Shown piece after piece: positions 1 to 9,900 of a stretch of 64,000 nt of DNA. The translations under genes were made by a program, and so were the position numbers. Under the pieces are notes generated by a model. The model was given only the letters and a program-made list of their open reading frames with translations. It was not told where the DNA came from and made no database searches. Position 1 is the first letter of the stretch. Every line of letters begins with the position of its first letter. The stretch is taken from the NCBI RefSeq assembly GCF_963662255.1, contig NC_085046.1, positions 141,871,762 to 141,935,761 of the forward strand, read 5' to 3'. This stretch comes from Cinclus cinclus (taxonomy: Eukaryota; Chordata; Aves; Passeriformes; Cinclidae).

Positions 1-1180
1 AAAAAGGACTTTGGAGTCAGCCACAATGAGTCCTTAACTTCCTTAATGTCCCTTGAGAAAATGGCTTAGCTTTGTTATCATGCATAAGGTCCAGACATGG
101 CCAGTATTAAGAAACAGATCTGGGCAAAGACCCTCTTTATTGGATCCCATTCCCTAGAAGAGCTGAGCTTCCAGAGCATCTTTTCCAGGGAAAGAGAAGT
201 GTAGGGTAACCCATCTCTCCATTAGAAGAGCCATGAAAAAAATTGTATTCCTTCTCCACTTCACATTTATGATAAAACACAAGTGGCTCAGCTCCATTCT
301 CAGACTAACCCAATATGTAAACAATATTTACATTCTGTCTGTAACTAGCTTATACAGAATTGTCTTTGGCCCTGGTATCCTATGCTAGAATCTCATACAA
401 AATCTGAATTCTTCATATTCACATTTGTATTCCTTCTGGATTCATGGGTGTATTAGCTGAAATGCTGGTGTCAGCATAGTTAAGAGATCAGAGCAAACTT
501 GATACACTTAAATACCGCTCACCAAAAATTACATGATATATGAGATACATTTACAGCTTTTTCACTTGTTTCTTCTTGCTGTAGCTAAAGCTGGGATTTG
601 TACATGTAGATGACAAGCTATTCTGCTGGGAAGGTGTACCTTTAGAATTACATTTCAAAATTAAAAGGAAAAAAAAACAGCAAAATGCCTTTCAGCAGAC
701 AGGAACAATATCTCCCTTTGTAATTAACATTTAAACAAAAGTACTTCTAAAATGTATTTATTAAAGGGAACATAATACTTTTCATTTGTTCAAACATCAG
801 CATAGAAAAGTTTTTAAAATCTTAATAATGAATTGTATCTCACAATTAAAGCTTGCATCACAACATTATCACAAGTTTGACAATACTCCTGCACAACTTC
901 AAAACCATATATTGTGGGCGTCTTTGAAGGAGAAAGACATACGTATGTTTTTCATAGACAATAATTCCATTACATTTCCAAAATACAGTGGCAAGAGTTA
1001 CAGAACCAGACATTTGAATGATTCTCACTTTTCTTTTAAGCTACTACATGTGTAAGTCACTCTCTCTTGGGGACATTTATTGTTCATACTCTTTCATTTA
1101 GCAACAGGACAGGAAAGTGTGTATATTTTACAAGTCTGGAATTAGAGCATTTTTTTTTTTTGCAAAGCTACAGATCAACC
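1..1180. other. Unannotated AT-rich non-coding DNA
   Basis: No gene, RNA or repeat is recognised here. Stop codons are frequent in all frames, and the only longer open frame (89 codons at 786-1055) is low-complexity in composition and matches no family I know. A run of 11 T lies at 1151-1161, just before the SINE that follows. Confidence 0.55.
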
Positions 1181-1310
1181 CTGAGATTAGCTCATTTGGT
1201 TAGAGCATGGTGCCAATATCACTGAGGTTGTGGGTTCAATCCCTGTATGGGCCATTTACTTAAGAGGTAGACTCAATGATTCTTGGGGGTCCCTTCCATC
1301 TAAGAATATT
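1181..1310 (+). mobile_element. tRNA-Ile-derived SINE with CR1-like tail (TguSINE1-like)
   Basis: The first ~73 bases align by eye with a tRNA-Ile(AAT) gene. An A-box-like TTAGCTCATTTGG sits at 1187-1199, the former anticodon AAT at 1215-1217, and a B-box-like GGTTCAATCCC at 1233-1243. The tRNA-like part ends near 1253. The rest (AGACTCAATGATTCTTGGGG, then GTCCCTTCCATCTAAG) resembles the 3' end of avian CR1 LINEs, the expected arrangement for a SINE mobilised by CR1 reverse transcriptase. Known background: a tRNA-Ile-headed, CR1-tailed SINE family (TguSINE1) is described from passerine birds. The acceptor stem no longer pairs well, so this is not a working tRNA gene. I see no target-site duplication and no clean tail repeat. 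The family assignment is from memory. Confidence 0.75.
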
Positions 1311-2372
1311 CAGTGCAGCCAAATTTCAGAAAGTTATTTCCATTTGTGATTTTTCTTTTTCACTTTGTGCTGGTTAGCCTGTCCTTCATTCAGCATGTAA
1401 AGGTCATAAGAAGGTACAGGCTTTGCAGTGCTGCAGGTTCTGCCAGCACGTTGTGAGTGAGAGCTCTGTCACCCCACAGGGCTTCCAGGGCAGAGGAGCC
1501 TATGCAGATCTGCTGTACCACCTGCCACTTTTCTTCTTGCAGATAACTATTTACCATGTGACTTCTTATTCTCAGGGACTTGACATAGGTGAGATCCCCA
1601 AGGATTGTCTGAGAACTTTCCATGTGAAGGCCAGTATCTTCTTACTTTTGAGTCCTTCAACCAAGACTTGAAAACGTGCCTCAAGCTGAACTATTGTTAT
1701 CCACATCTGTGAAGTAAGATGTTCCTAATGGTCCATTTCATACTTGAATGTATGTTACAAGAGTTCACTTTGAGTCTAAGGCCAAAGTGTGCCTGTAAGT
1801 GACAGTGCCACAAATGGGGAACTAAATTGTCTAACTCCAGCAAGAACTGCAGAATTCCAGATGCAGATTTTCAGGAGATCACACTGTGCTCTGGTACCAG
1901 GAAACCTGTACACAATTCCCCACTTAAGAATCACATGGAAAGGTTGCAGACCTGCCTTGCTCCTTTGTCTGTAGCACTGACATGAGGTTCACCCTCACAC
2001 GGTGCCCACAGGGTGGTTTGGATTGCAATTCTGCTTCCAGGCTAGATGGAAGCTGAACACAAAACACTGCCTCAACAGCCTACTCTTGGAGCTGTGGATT
2101 CAAAGAATATGCAAAGATGGAACAGCTCTGTGAGATGACTCACTGAACTTCACAAGCTTTACAAAAAGATTGGAGCAGGAAAAAGTGCTTATAATGAAGA
2201 CTGTGCCACCCATACACTAAAAAAGATACATTTCTGCCCTTTTAAATAATTACAAGTCACCAGTCACTTATCTTATCTACACTATTGCTAGGAAGGGATC
2301 AGGAACAACCTGGAATACATTTGTTGTGTAAAACATAAAAATCCTGCACATGCACTCCAGTGAATATATACA

Positions 2373-2374
<2 letters not shown>
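1311..2374. other. Unannotated non-coding DNA
   Basis: No recognised gene or repeat. Short overlapping open frames at 1390-1671 on both strands look like chance frames in a slightly GC-richer patch. Confidence 0.5.

Positions 2375-2404
<30 letters not shown>
2375..2404. repeat. (TG)15 microsatellite
   Basis: Uninterrupted TG dinucleotide tract of about 30 bases, followed by GAGCGCACC. Likely length-polymorphic. Confidence 0.97.
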
Positions 2405-2406
<2 letters not shown>

Positions 2407-3150
2407 CGCACCTGTGAATGATGGAGGGATTAAAAATTCAGCAAGAAATCTGCTTCATTTCTCATTCTGACATGATCCTCCTGAATTCAGATGTAATGCA
2501 AACAGGACTTACTGGGAAGCAGTCTCTAATAAAATGCTTGGATTAGTCTGTCAGTCAGAAGCTGCAAATCTCAGTCAGCACTAAATATCAGCTCCTGCCA
2601 AAGGTTGGTTTTTTTTTTTTTCATACAGTAAATTCCAAAGAGATACAACAGTCCTAAATAGATCTATTGCTTTCTAAGAATATGGTGCAGTGTGCCTGCT
2701 AGGCAACTTGCCTAGAAATTCTTTTCCAATGAAGTACTGGAAGAGACAATTTCATTTGCTCTGATCTCTGTTCTGGCCATAGCTCCAGTGCACAGCTTCA
2801 GTTTCCCATATGGAGGCATCGTGTATCAAGAAATCATTTCATCTGAACGAGGCGTAAAGTCCAAGGGCTGAACCCTGCCATCCATAATCCACCATAAACC
2901 ATTGAAAGTGGTCTTGTTAAAGACCGAATTACACCATTATTTGTGATTTAATCCAAACCCCACAGGTATCAATGGGAAGCACTAACAGTGATACATTTTT
3001 CTGGGGACTGGTCTGCAATGGGGAGAGGCTATGGATCACCTTGTGCTCTTCTGCAGAGAAAGTCAGGAAGGAGAGCTTAAACATCTAGGTAAGTTTAAGT
3101 TAACTCCCCAAGGCTTTTTCCCAAACCACGAGTGTAACTTTTTGTTGTGT
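2405..3150. other. Unannotated non-coding DNA with a T-run
   Basis: Nothing recognised apart from a T-run near 2609-2621. This segment lies beyond the 3' side of the minus-strand LTR described next and could contain undetected flanking ERV sequence, but I see no primer-binding site or coding remnant. Confidence 0.45.
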
Positions 3151-3178
3151 CCCCTGCCCAGTTGTTGTTGGGCAGGGG
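3151..3178. repeat. Perfect 10-bp inverted repeat (hairpin)
   Basis: CCCCTGCCCA at 3151-3160 is the exact reverse complement of TGGGCAGGGG at 3169-3178, with an 8-base loop. The GC-rich stem stands out from its AT-rich surroundings. It lies about 65 bp from the proximal end of the LTR called at 3243-3589, so it may be part of an extended U5 or leader region, or independent. No T-tract makes it terminator-like in either direction. Confidence 0.8.
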
Positions 3179-3242
3179 AAAGTTCCAAGGTTTGTGAGAC
3201 CTGGCCTTTCAGGCACTTAGCTTCATGGTTTCTCACAGAAAC

Positions 3243-3589
3243 TTGTAGTTTCCAGCCGGTATAAAAAGAACAGGAGACCAGCTCAGACTTTTTCCACAGG
3301 CTTTATTATCATCCATGAAGGGGTCAGGTTACAAATCCAAAGATGGAGGATCACACATGTAATTTTATAGGGTTTGGGGAGATCACAAGTAAACCAATGG
3401 AAACAGGGTTAATGCATTTTGGCAAACTACATTATCTTTCTTTGTTTGGGACAACCAATTATAAAGAATCAAATCTAACCAATAATATTCTAAAAAGATA
3501 AGAAGAAGAGCTTACATTTTTTTCTAACATGAGTCATTATAAGCAAGTAGTTTTTCTTATCTCAAAGGAAATGCCAGGGGGCCCTCACA
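3243..3589 (-). mobile_element. Endogenous retrovirus LTR, minus strand (possibly ERVK-like)
   Basis: Read on the minus strand, the segment shows the signals of a retroviral LTR in order: an ATTGG (inverted CCAAT) element near 3394, a TATA box CTATAAAA around 3362-3369, and about 56 bases downstream an AATAAA polyadenylation signal (3302-3307) in a polymerase II-like R/U5 context. The short TATA-to-AATAAA distance suits a betaretrovirus/ERVK-type R region. Candidate ends TGT...ACA on the plus strand are at 3244 and 3587-3589, but the flanking five bases do not match, so the true boundaries may differ and could extend either way. I see no gag, pol or env coding remnant on either side. It is probably a solo LTR. 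The family name is a guess from architecture. Confidence 0.6.
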
Positions 3590-5540
3590 GGGATATCTGC
3601 AGAGCGATCGTCTCCTCTACACATGAGGGACAAGAGCAGAAATAAAACTTTCTAAGCATGGCACCACTTGGTAGCACAGATCAGCATTGCATGTCAGACA
3701 CTCTCTGCAAGACCTGCTATGGATTGGCCTGGGACCAGTTTCAGACCTGGACCCCAGTTTTACAGAACCCCAGAAACGTATAGTTCTGTTCATGGGGAAA
3801 AGCAGGGGTTACTCATCACGCATGTTGGGAAGTTCAGTCCTATCATGCCTTGTCATGTCTCTCCACAGCTTCACCAAGGACTCACAGTACTCATCAGTCT
3901 CCTTCACTATAGCAGCAGGCTACAAGACCCTGGTGATACCTGAAACCACCCAAATTCAATGCTTAAACCCAGAGACAACCACTATGACAATTACAGAATC
4001 GCAAAGCAAGGCAGCCAACAGAAGTACCACACACTGGATGCTCCTAGGGGTAGGAGTCACTCCCTGTAAAAGCACTAATTGATCATAGGTAAGGTTGCCT
4101 GACACACACAGAGTGCTTAGAGAAAATAAATCACAAGAAAGTGCTACTGTCTGTACCTCAGTCTTATCCTGCTGCCAAGACAGCTTCCTACCAGGATTGC
4201 AGAGTCACTTTAAATGACTGAGAAGAAAAAAATAGAACTGGGAGTCCAACTCAGGGTTTAGCAGCTTTCACACCACCCCTTTCACAAGTTTTCTCCTTTC
4301 CATTTCCCACTAATAGGATATTCCCAGGACAATAGTTCCTAGATTGTTAAGTGGAAAATCTCAAGAAAGATGAAAGCACAGATTGCAAAATCAATTCCAG
4401 CAACCCAAAGTGTCTGAGAAAGGCTCCCTGGAATGCCTTCTTAGGAATTCCCCTTCCACTCCTGGGTGGCATGGTGCCAAGTAGTGCTGGAAACTGCAGC
4501 TTCTCATCAGCCATGAGAAGGGGTTTCAGATCCCACTCAAACAGATTTTTTTGCCCACACGCAGACAGGTAAAAAGTAGAGCTGCGTTCTCAGTCTCTTA
4601 ATTTATTCCAGGGAATTGCCCAGGTACTTTTGTTTTTTATCCTGAGCTACAGCCAGGACAGATATGACTCTTTGCCATGACCTTTTCCTCCAAGTAAAAT
4701 TTGTGTAGTGGTGATGACTAATGGGAGGGAAGAATTGTAATTCCACTGTGGTAGCTCATAAGAATAAGACATTCCAGCTGACAAGTGACAATAATTCATA
4801 CAGAACATCCTGGCTGAATACCACCCAGCTTACACTTTTCTGATTCCAGTGCTAGAATCATCTTCATTTTCTGCATTATCCTGACTTGGTGGAATGACCA
4901 GCCAACTCATAGTAATGTGATCCTGGGGAATTATTCAATGCTGTTTAAAGTTCAAAACTCAGTGCCAGAAAGTAACGCCCCATAATATGTTAAACATACC
5001 ACAAGCAATGTAGAAATACTGCTCTGACTTCAAGAAATGCTGAGCCCCACAGACTTCTGAGGATAAAACCCACGGTCATCAATTGCAAGAATCAATCTAC
5101 AACAGCAAGCAAAAATCCTTACATGTTCCCCACTGCAGACATTAGCACTGCTTAGCTGGCAGGAGGATCATAACAGTGGTACATCTCCAGGGGAATAGAC
5201 TTGTAGTTGAGTCTTTCATTAAAATGGCAGGCTAAGGTTTTGGGGTTTTGTGTTGCCAATCATCATCTCCCATTTCATGAGACATTGATCTTTTTCTATG
5301 CAGCCCACATCCATGCCAGCTCCTAGTGGTATATCTTGCCTGGTGGAGAACATCAGGACCAAAAAATCGCCTTGCTCTTCGTTACTGTCTCCTTTTGTTG
5401 GTGGTTTGGTTTGGTTTTTTTCAGTGCTCAGAAAAACCCTCATGAGTTTGCAGGAACTCAAGATGCATGAACCAGGCAGGAGCAGTTGGCTGCTCAGTTC
5501 CTAAGGAGATGGTGAGAAAGCAGTTCTACAAAGAGGAGAA
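3590..5540. other. Unannotated non-coding DNA
   Basis: No repeat or gene recognised. Overlapping open frames of 91 and 131 codons at 3668-4082 directly abut the LTR. They have no recognisable retroviral or cellular domain and appear to be chance frames. Confidence 0.45.
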
Positions 5541-5617
5541 TGGGCTTGTGGTCAAAGCGCTGGACTGAGAATACAGACATTTGGATCCAACTCCTCGTCA
5601 GTGACTTCAGGCAAGTC
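5541..5617 (+). repeat. MIR-like (CORE-SINE) relic
   Basis: The order of short matches follows the amniote MIR consensus: a tRNA-like head (GTGGTCAAAGCGCTGGACTG), a degenerate B-box (TTTGGATCCAACTCC), then CAGTGACTTCAGGCAAGTCC, which resembles the CORE phrase TGACCTTGGGCAAGTC. Divergence is high, as expected for an insertion predating birds. Assigned by eye. Confidence 0.55.
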
Positions 5618-6019
5618 CAGTGGGATAAGCTGACCCATAAAGATTCATACCCACACTTGATCTGCCCATGTTCTGGACTCTTCCTGCAGCTCTCAGCTGG
5701 GCTTGTTCACTCAGCTGACACACGGTGCCCATTCAGTCACTCTGCCTTTGAAATGAGGCTGCCACATGTCTGTGCATGAAGCATATGTTTACACCCAGGT
5801 TAGTCATAACCTCCATCTCCAGGTCTTTTCAATGTCTCCACACAGTCCAATTTCTCTTCCTTTCTCTGCTTCTCTGTAGTAAGATAGAAAGCTGGGAAAA
5901 TGGATAGCTTTTCAGCACTTATCTGTCCCTTTAGGGGACAAGTATTAGAGCGCTGGTATCCTGAATACGGAATCCTATTCACTTGCAACAGTCTGCCATC
6001 AGCAGCCCATCTGGTTAAC
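5618..6019. other. Unannotated non-coding DNA
   Basis: No recognised feature. The 79-codon frame at 5540-5779 overlaps the MIR-like relic and is not credible as a gene. Confidence 0.5.
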
Positions 6020-6575
6020 TCTCCAAAATCAGGGTGAAAGTTTTTTTCATTAGTCCCAGCAGCTGAGTCTAGCCTGGAATCTCTATAGCCATTTTAACTC
6101 TGTAACCTTTCACAGCAGCTTGTTCCATTGCCTAATTGTTTGAGTAGCTGAAACACATCTCTCACATATGTAGCCGGAATTTTCCTTTCTGCAGCTTAAA
6201 TCAGTTTCTGCACTTCTTTTTTCTCTGGCTAATGAGAATAACTGGTCCCTGTTCCCTTTATCATATCATTTCATGTATTTGTGGACAGCTTTTTTGCCTT
6301 CCTTTAGTCTTTGTAGACTGAACATGCCTGTCTCAGCTGCTTCCCATAAATCTGATTTTTAAATCTTTTACAATTTTCGTTATTGTCCTTTGTGGTTTTT
6401 TCAATTTGTTAGTGTCTTTTCTTAAAGATCAGCGTCCAAAACTGAATTCACTATGCCAGCTGAGACTTTCACCAGTGCCAAGTGGAGCAGAAAAGCAACC
6501 CTGCTTGTTTTATACACGACGTGCTCCTTCTTTATACAGTCCAGAATATTTCATTGCAAAGCACCAATGGTCTAA
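6020..6575 (-). mobile_element. Ancient CR1 LINE fragment, minus strand
   Basis: The minus strand reads through the end of CR1 ORF2 and the 3' untranslated part of an old amniote CR1 subfamily. Recognisable phrases include CTGCTCCACTTGGCACTGGT, CAGTTTTGGACGCTGATC, AAGAAAAGACACTAACAAATTG, GTTCAGTCTACAAAGACTAA and CAAACAATTAGGCAATGGAA, all in the order of the consensus I recall. It has many substitutions, which fits an old insertion. ORF2 of CR1 encodes endonuclease and reverse transcriptase, but nothing here remains open. The 3' terminus lies at the low-coordinate side and is eroded. Confidence 0.8.
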
Positions 6576-6639
6576 ATATGAGAACATATAGATGTGGAAC
6601 AGTTAAGAGGAAAAGAAATGTCTACAAGACTTCAAAAGG

Positions 6640-6965
6640 TGTAAACACCAAAAAGAGGATTGTTTGGGTGTGCTTGAGAGGAAGGAGGAGGTTAATAATA
6701 ATGGGATGAAATGAAATGAAATGAAATGAAATGAAATGAAATGAAATGAAATGAAATGGTAGGCTAGATATCAGGAAAAATATCGTAACAGTTCAAACTG
6801 TGGAAAACTCACTCCCTGGAGAAGTGGTGCAGACTCCATAAGTTGAGTCACTGAGAACTAGACTAGACAAAGCAATGCAAACTGTACAGCAAGATGACTT
6901 AATATATTATTGGGATAGGGGCTAGATGGGCTGATAAACTTGGCATTTCTAAATTTCTTCTTCTA
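6640..6965 (+). mobile_element. Ancient CR1 LINE 3' fragment, plus strand
   Basis: The plus strand matches the CR1 3' region in order: TTAATAATAATGGGATGAAAT, interrupted by an (ATGAA)n tract, then GGCTAGATATCAGGAAAAAT, CTGGAGAAGTGGTGCAGACT, ACTAGACTAGACAAAGC and GGGGCTAGATGGGCTGAT. The terminal ATTCTATG-type repeat is no longer visible. It diverges from the minus-strand CR1 fragment that ends about 65 bp upstream, and both belong to an old amniote-type subfamily rather than to the younger avian CR1 copies elsewhere in the window. Confidence 0.7.
6706..6758. repeat. (ATGAA)n pentanucleotide microsatellite inside CR1
   Basis: About ten perfect ATGAA units in a row, lying inside the ancient CR1. 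The unit matches the CR1 phrase GGGATGAAAT at that position, so the array probably grew from the LINE sequence itself. Confidence 0.95.
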
Positions 6966-9900
6966 CAGCACTCTCAAATAACAGAACTAACCTTTTCTTA
7001 TGTTAATATTAACTTTCTGTCCCCAGTAACACCTTCATGTGTTCTCTATCTCACACATAAGTGTCAGCAAAGGTAATTTAGAAGGGCTTTGGGAATTTCT
7101 GGAAAAGCTTGAGGGAATTTAACATTTTTCCTGTCTCTGTATCCATGGGCCCTGTATACTTGCCAGGTTCCAGTCACAGTCAACTAAACACTAACAGATC
7201 TCACATGGTGTAAATGGAGAAAGCCAACACATCCAGCAGAGAATGTTATCCATGCCTAAACTGACAAAACTCTACCACCACCATTAGCACCATGACCTGC
7301 CAATGTAAGGAATCACAGTGGTGCAGAAACACCAGTGGCTGGTAGCCAGGGGCAGCAATCAGGGCAAATCCCCAGTCTAGACAAAGCTTTAGTTATCATG
7401 AGAAAACTCTCCAATCTCTGGTTCTAGTTTTCTTCCAGTAACACAATTTTAATATTGGTGGAACTTCACAAACTTCAACAGAGTTTCTCCTGACTCACAT
7501 TCCTCACAGAATGTGAGAAGGGCAAAGTTAAGTGCTATTTCTTTAATTTTCTGACCATCGGAGAGCAATATAAAATCAAAAAAATTCAAAATATGACCTT
7601 TGCTGTTTTGTCTCTGGAGATCACAAATATAAGGTCCACTAACTTGGGGAAAACCAGTTGAAAGGTTGTGTGTCCACCACTGGATGTTCAGCATCTCTTT
7701 TTTCATGGTGTCAGAGATGCTTAGCTCTAGTCTTGTCAGCTAGATTAGACAGTTTCAGGCTCCAATATTTTACAAAACTCAAAATAAAGGCTACAATAAA
7801 TGTAAATTTCAGGTGAAGAAATGCAAGTTGAAAGGGAGAAAGTTATTGATGTATACTATATCTTAGAAGACAAATACTATGTACAGCTGTTCTTCATGGC
7901 CAAACAACAGATCATTTCTAGCAGAAGTTTAAAACATACATTCAGTTTTAAAAAAAATTCTATTAATTTTAAATATTGTATACAAATGGCTGATGCCATA
8001 GCAGCTTTCAGACCAGGTCTTTTACAACAGGATGGTCCAGTTTTGGAAGTCAGAACTTTTGTAAAAGCATGGTTCCTGCTCCAGAAGTCCACAGTCTAGA
8101 ACTGGCAGACTAGTTAAAGGAAAGCAAAGTATTACACATTAAGATGAGCAGCATTATTGTAACACGGGAATGTTTTTCCTCCACCAAATGCTTAATAGAT
8201 GCCAGAGTAAAGGAGAGTCTTGAGGTGTGAACAAAGCATGACCTTGAAGAGCTCTGAAAAGCCAACCTGAGGTTAAATGACAAATTATCACATAAAGAAG
8301 AGAGGTCTGGTGTGCTTAGTTGTGTTTCTTGTTAAGTGCTGGAACCACTGGCTTAAAATGCCAAAAAGTGACTATTACATTGCTGAGATTATAGTAATTT
8401 AGTTGGGGCTGTTGCATAACAGGCTAAGATGCCTAAATTCAGAAAAACTCTCTTGTCTGGCAGGAAATTGTCTTCTTGTAATAGCTGACCAGCTCAGTAG
8501 CAGGAGCCCTGAATGCATTTGCTGATCTAGTGCCAGCACATCACTGCCAAAGTTCTCTAGGAAGGAGATGCCTGCCCTTCCCCTCTTCTCTGTCATAGTA
8601 CTTGGCATCATTGCTGGCAGGGTGCAGAGACATGTCAATGAGAGGAAAGCCAGGGAAGAGAGAAATGTAGGTTATTGTGAGGATCAAAGAATCATTGTCC
8701 CAGCATTTGCTGAGCCACCACAGCATCAAACCACCTGAGTCTGATAGAGGACCCCTTGGATCATGGCTGGGTGTCCTGAAACTTCTACATAAATAGATCT
8801 TCACTAGTATTGGCATAGACTTGGAGCATTCAGAGTCTTCCAGCATTGTAAAGAGCCAGCCAAAATAGAAGTCAGTCTAAAAAAGTGTTTTAAGAGCTGT
8901 TTTTTTTCTGTGTTTGTGTCCTATACAATGTGTCATTCTGCAGTATCTTCTGGGGAATCAAACCTACCTTAAACATTCTGGGACATATTAAGCAGCCAGG
9001 ATAAAATGCAGCATTTTGTTAATTAGTTTAAGTACTCATAATGACATTTTTCAAAGCGTGAAGCATATCATTTGTCTTTACTCTTTGTAGTCTACATGTA
9101 GTGTTTTCCTTTTCACTACAACATCCACCTATGGAGCGAAGCATTCCTCAGAAACCTGAACAGCCCAAGTCTAACAATAAAGTAATAACACATGCCCTGT
9201 TTATTCAGAGGCTTGCACAGATTTGGAGAAATACAATGAAGGAGCTAATTTCAGACTTTGGTCTTTTCTACTCAGTGTTTGTAGTTTATCATAGAGCTCA
9301 AAACTGTTTAACTTGAACAGCTCTGACTTTTGAATTAAACTAAAACAACTCAGCATTTCCTCCATTTGTAGAAGTTTAAACTTGATGACCCCAAGTGTCA
9401 TTTATCTTTAGTCTAAAAGATTCTGCTCTCACTCTGAGTCAGGCAAAAGTCTTGGAGATGTTGTCTGAACTGCTGAGAAGTCCTACATCTCATAACGATC
9501 CTTTACACCAGCAGCTGTACAAAGCACAGAGTGCATGTTAAGAGCCTTTGCATCTTTCAACACTAAGAATCTTTCATATCTACACATTAATCTTGTAACC
9601 TGTGCCGTAAGTACTCAGTGTCTAAAAAAAGACAGAGTCTTGAGTTACAGTCCATTTCATCACTCAAGGAGAGGACAAGTGGATATTCCCTTACTGCAAC
9701 CCCGAAAACACAAGAAAATCACGCAGCATTTAAAGCTTCAAACATTCATTATTCAAAGCACAGAGAAAATTATAATTTCCTGGGTTTTTGCTTCTAGCAA
9801 ATGCTTCATCTGTGCATTCACTGCCGACATGCTGGATCACGATGCTTCAGGCTCCTCTGCTAAGATGGCCTTTGGCTCAAGGAGAAACTTTGCTTTCATT

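Noticed and set aside
1181..1253. A functional tRNA-Ile gene
   Set aside because: The boxes are degenerate, the acceptor stem does not pair and a CR1-like tail follows directly, so it is a SINE head.
1543..1588. Small exon between CTTCTTGCAG and GTGAG
   Set aside because: The sites look plausible but the 46-bp segment matches nothing known, and such pairs are frequent by chance.
3687..4082. 131-codon ORF next to the LTR as an ERV gene remnant
   Set aside because: It lies on the strand opposite to the LTR and shows no retroviral motif.
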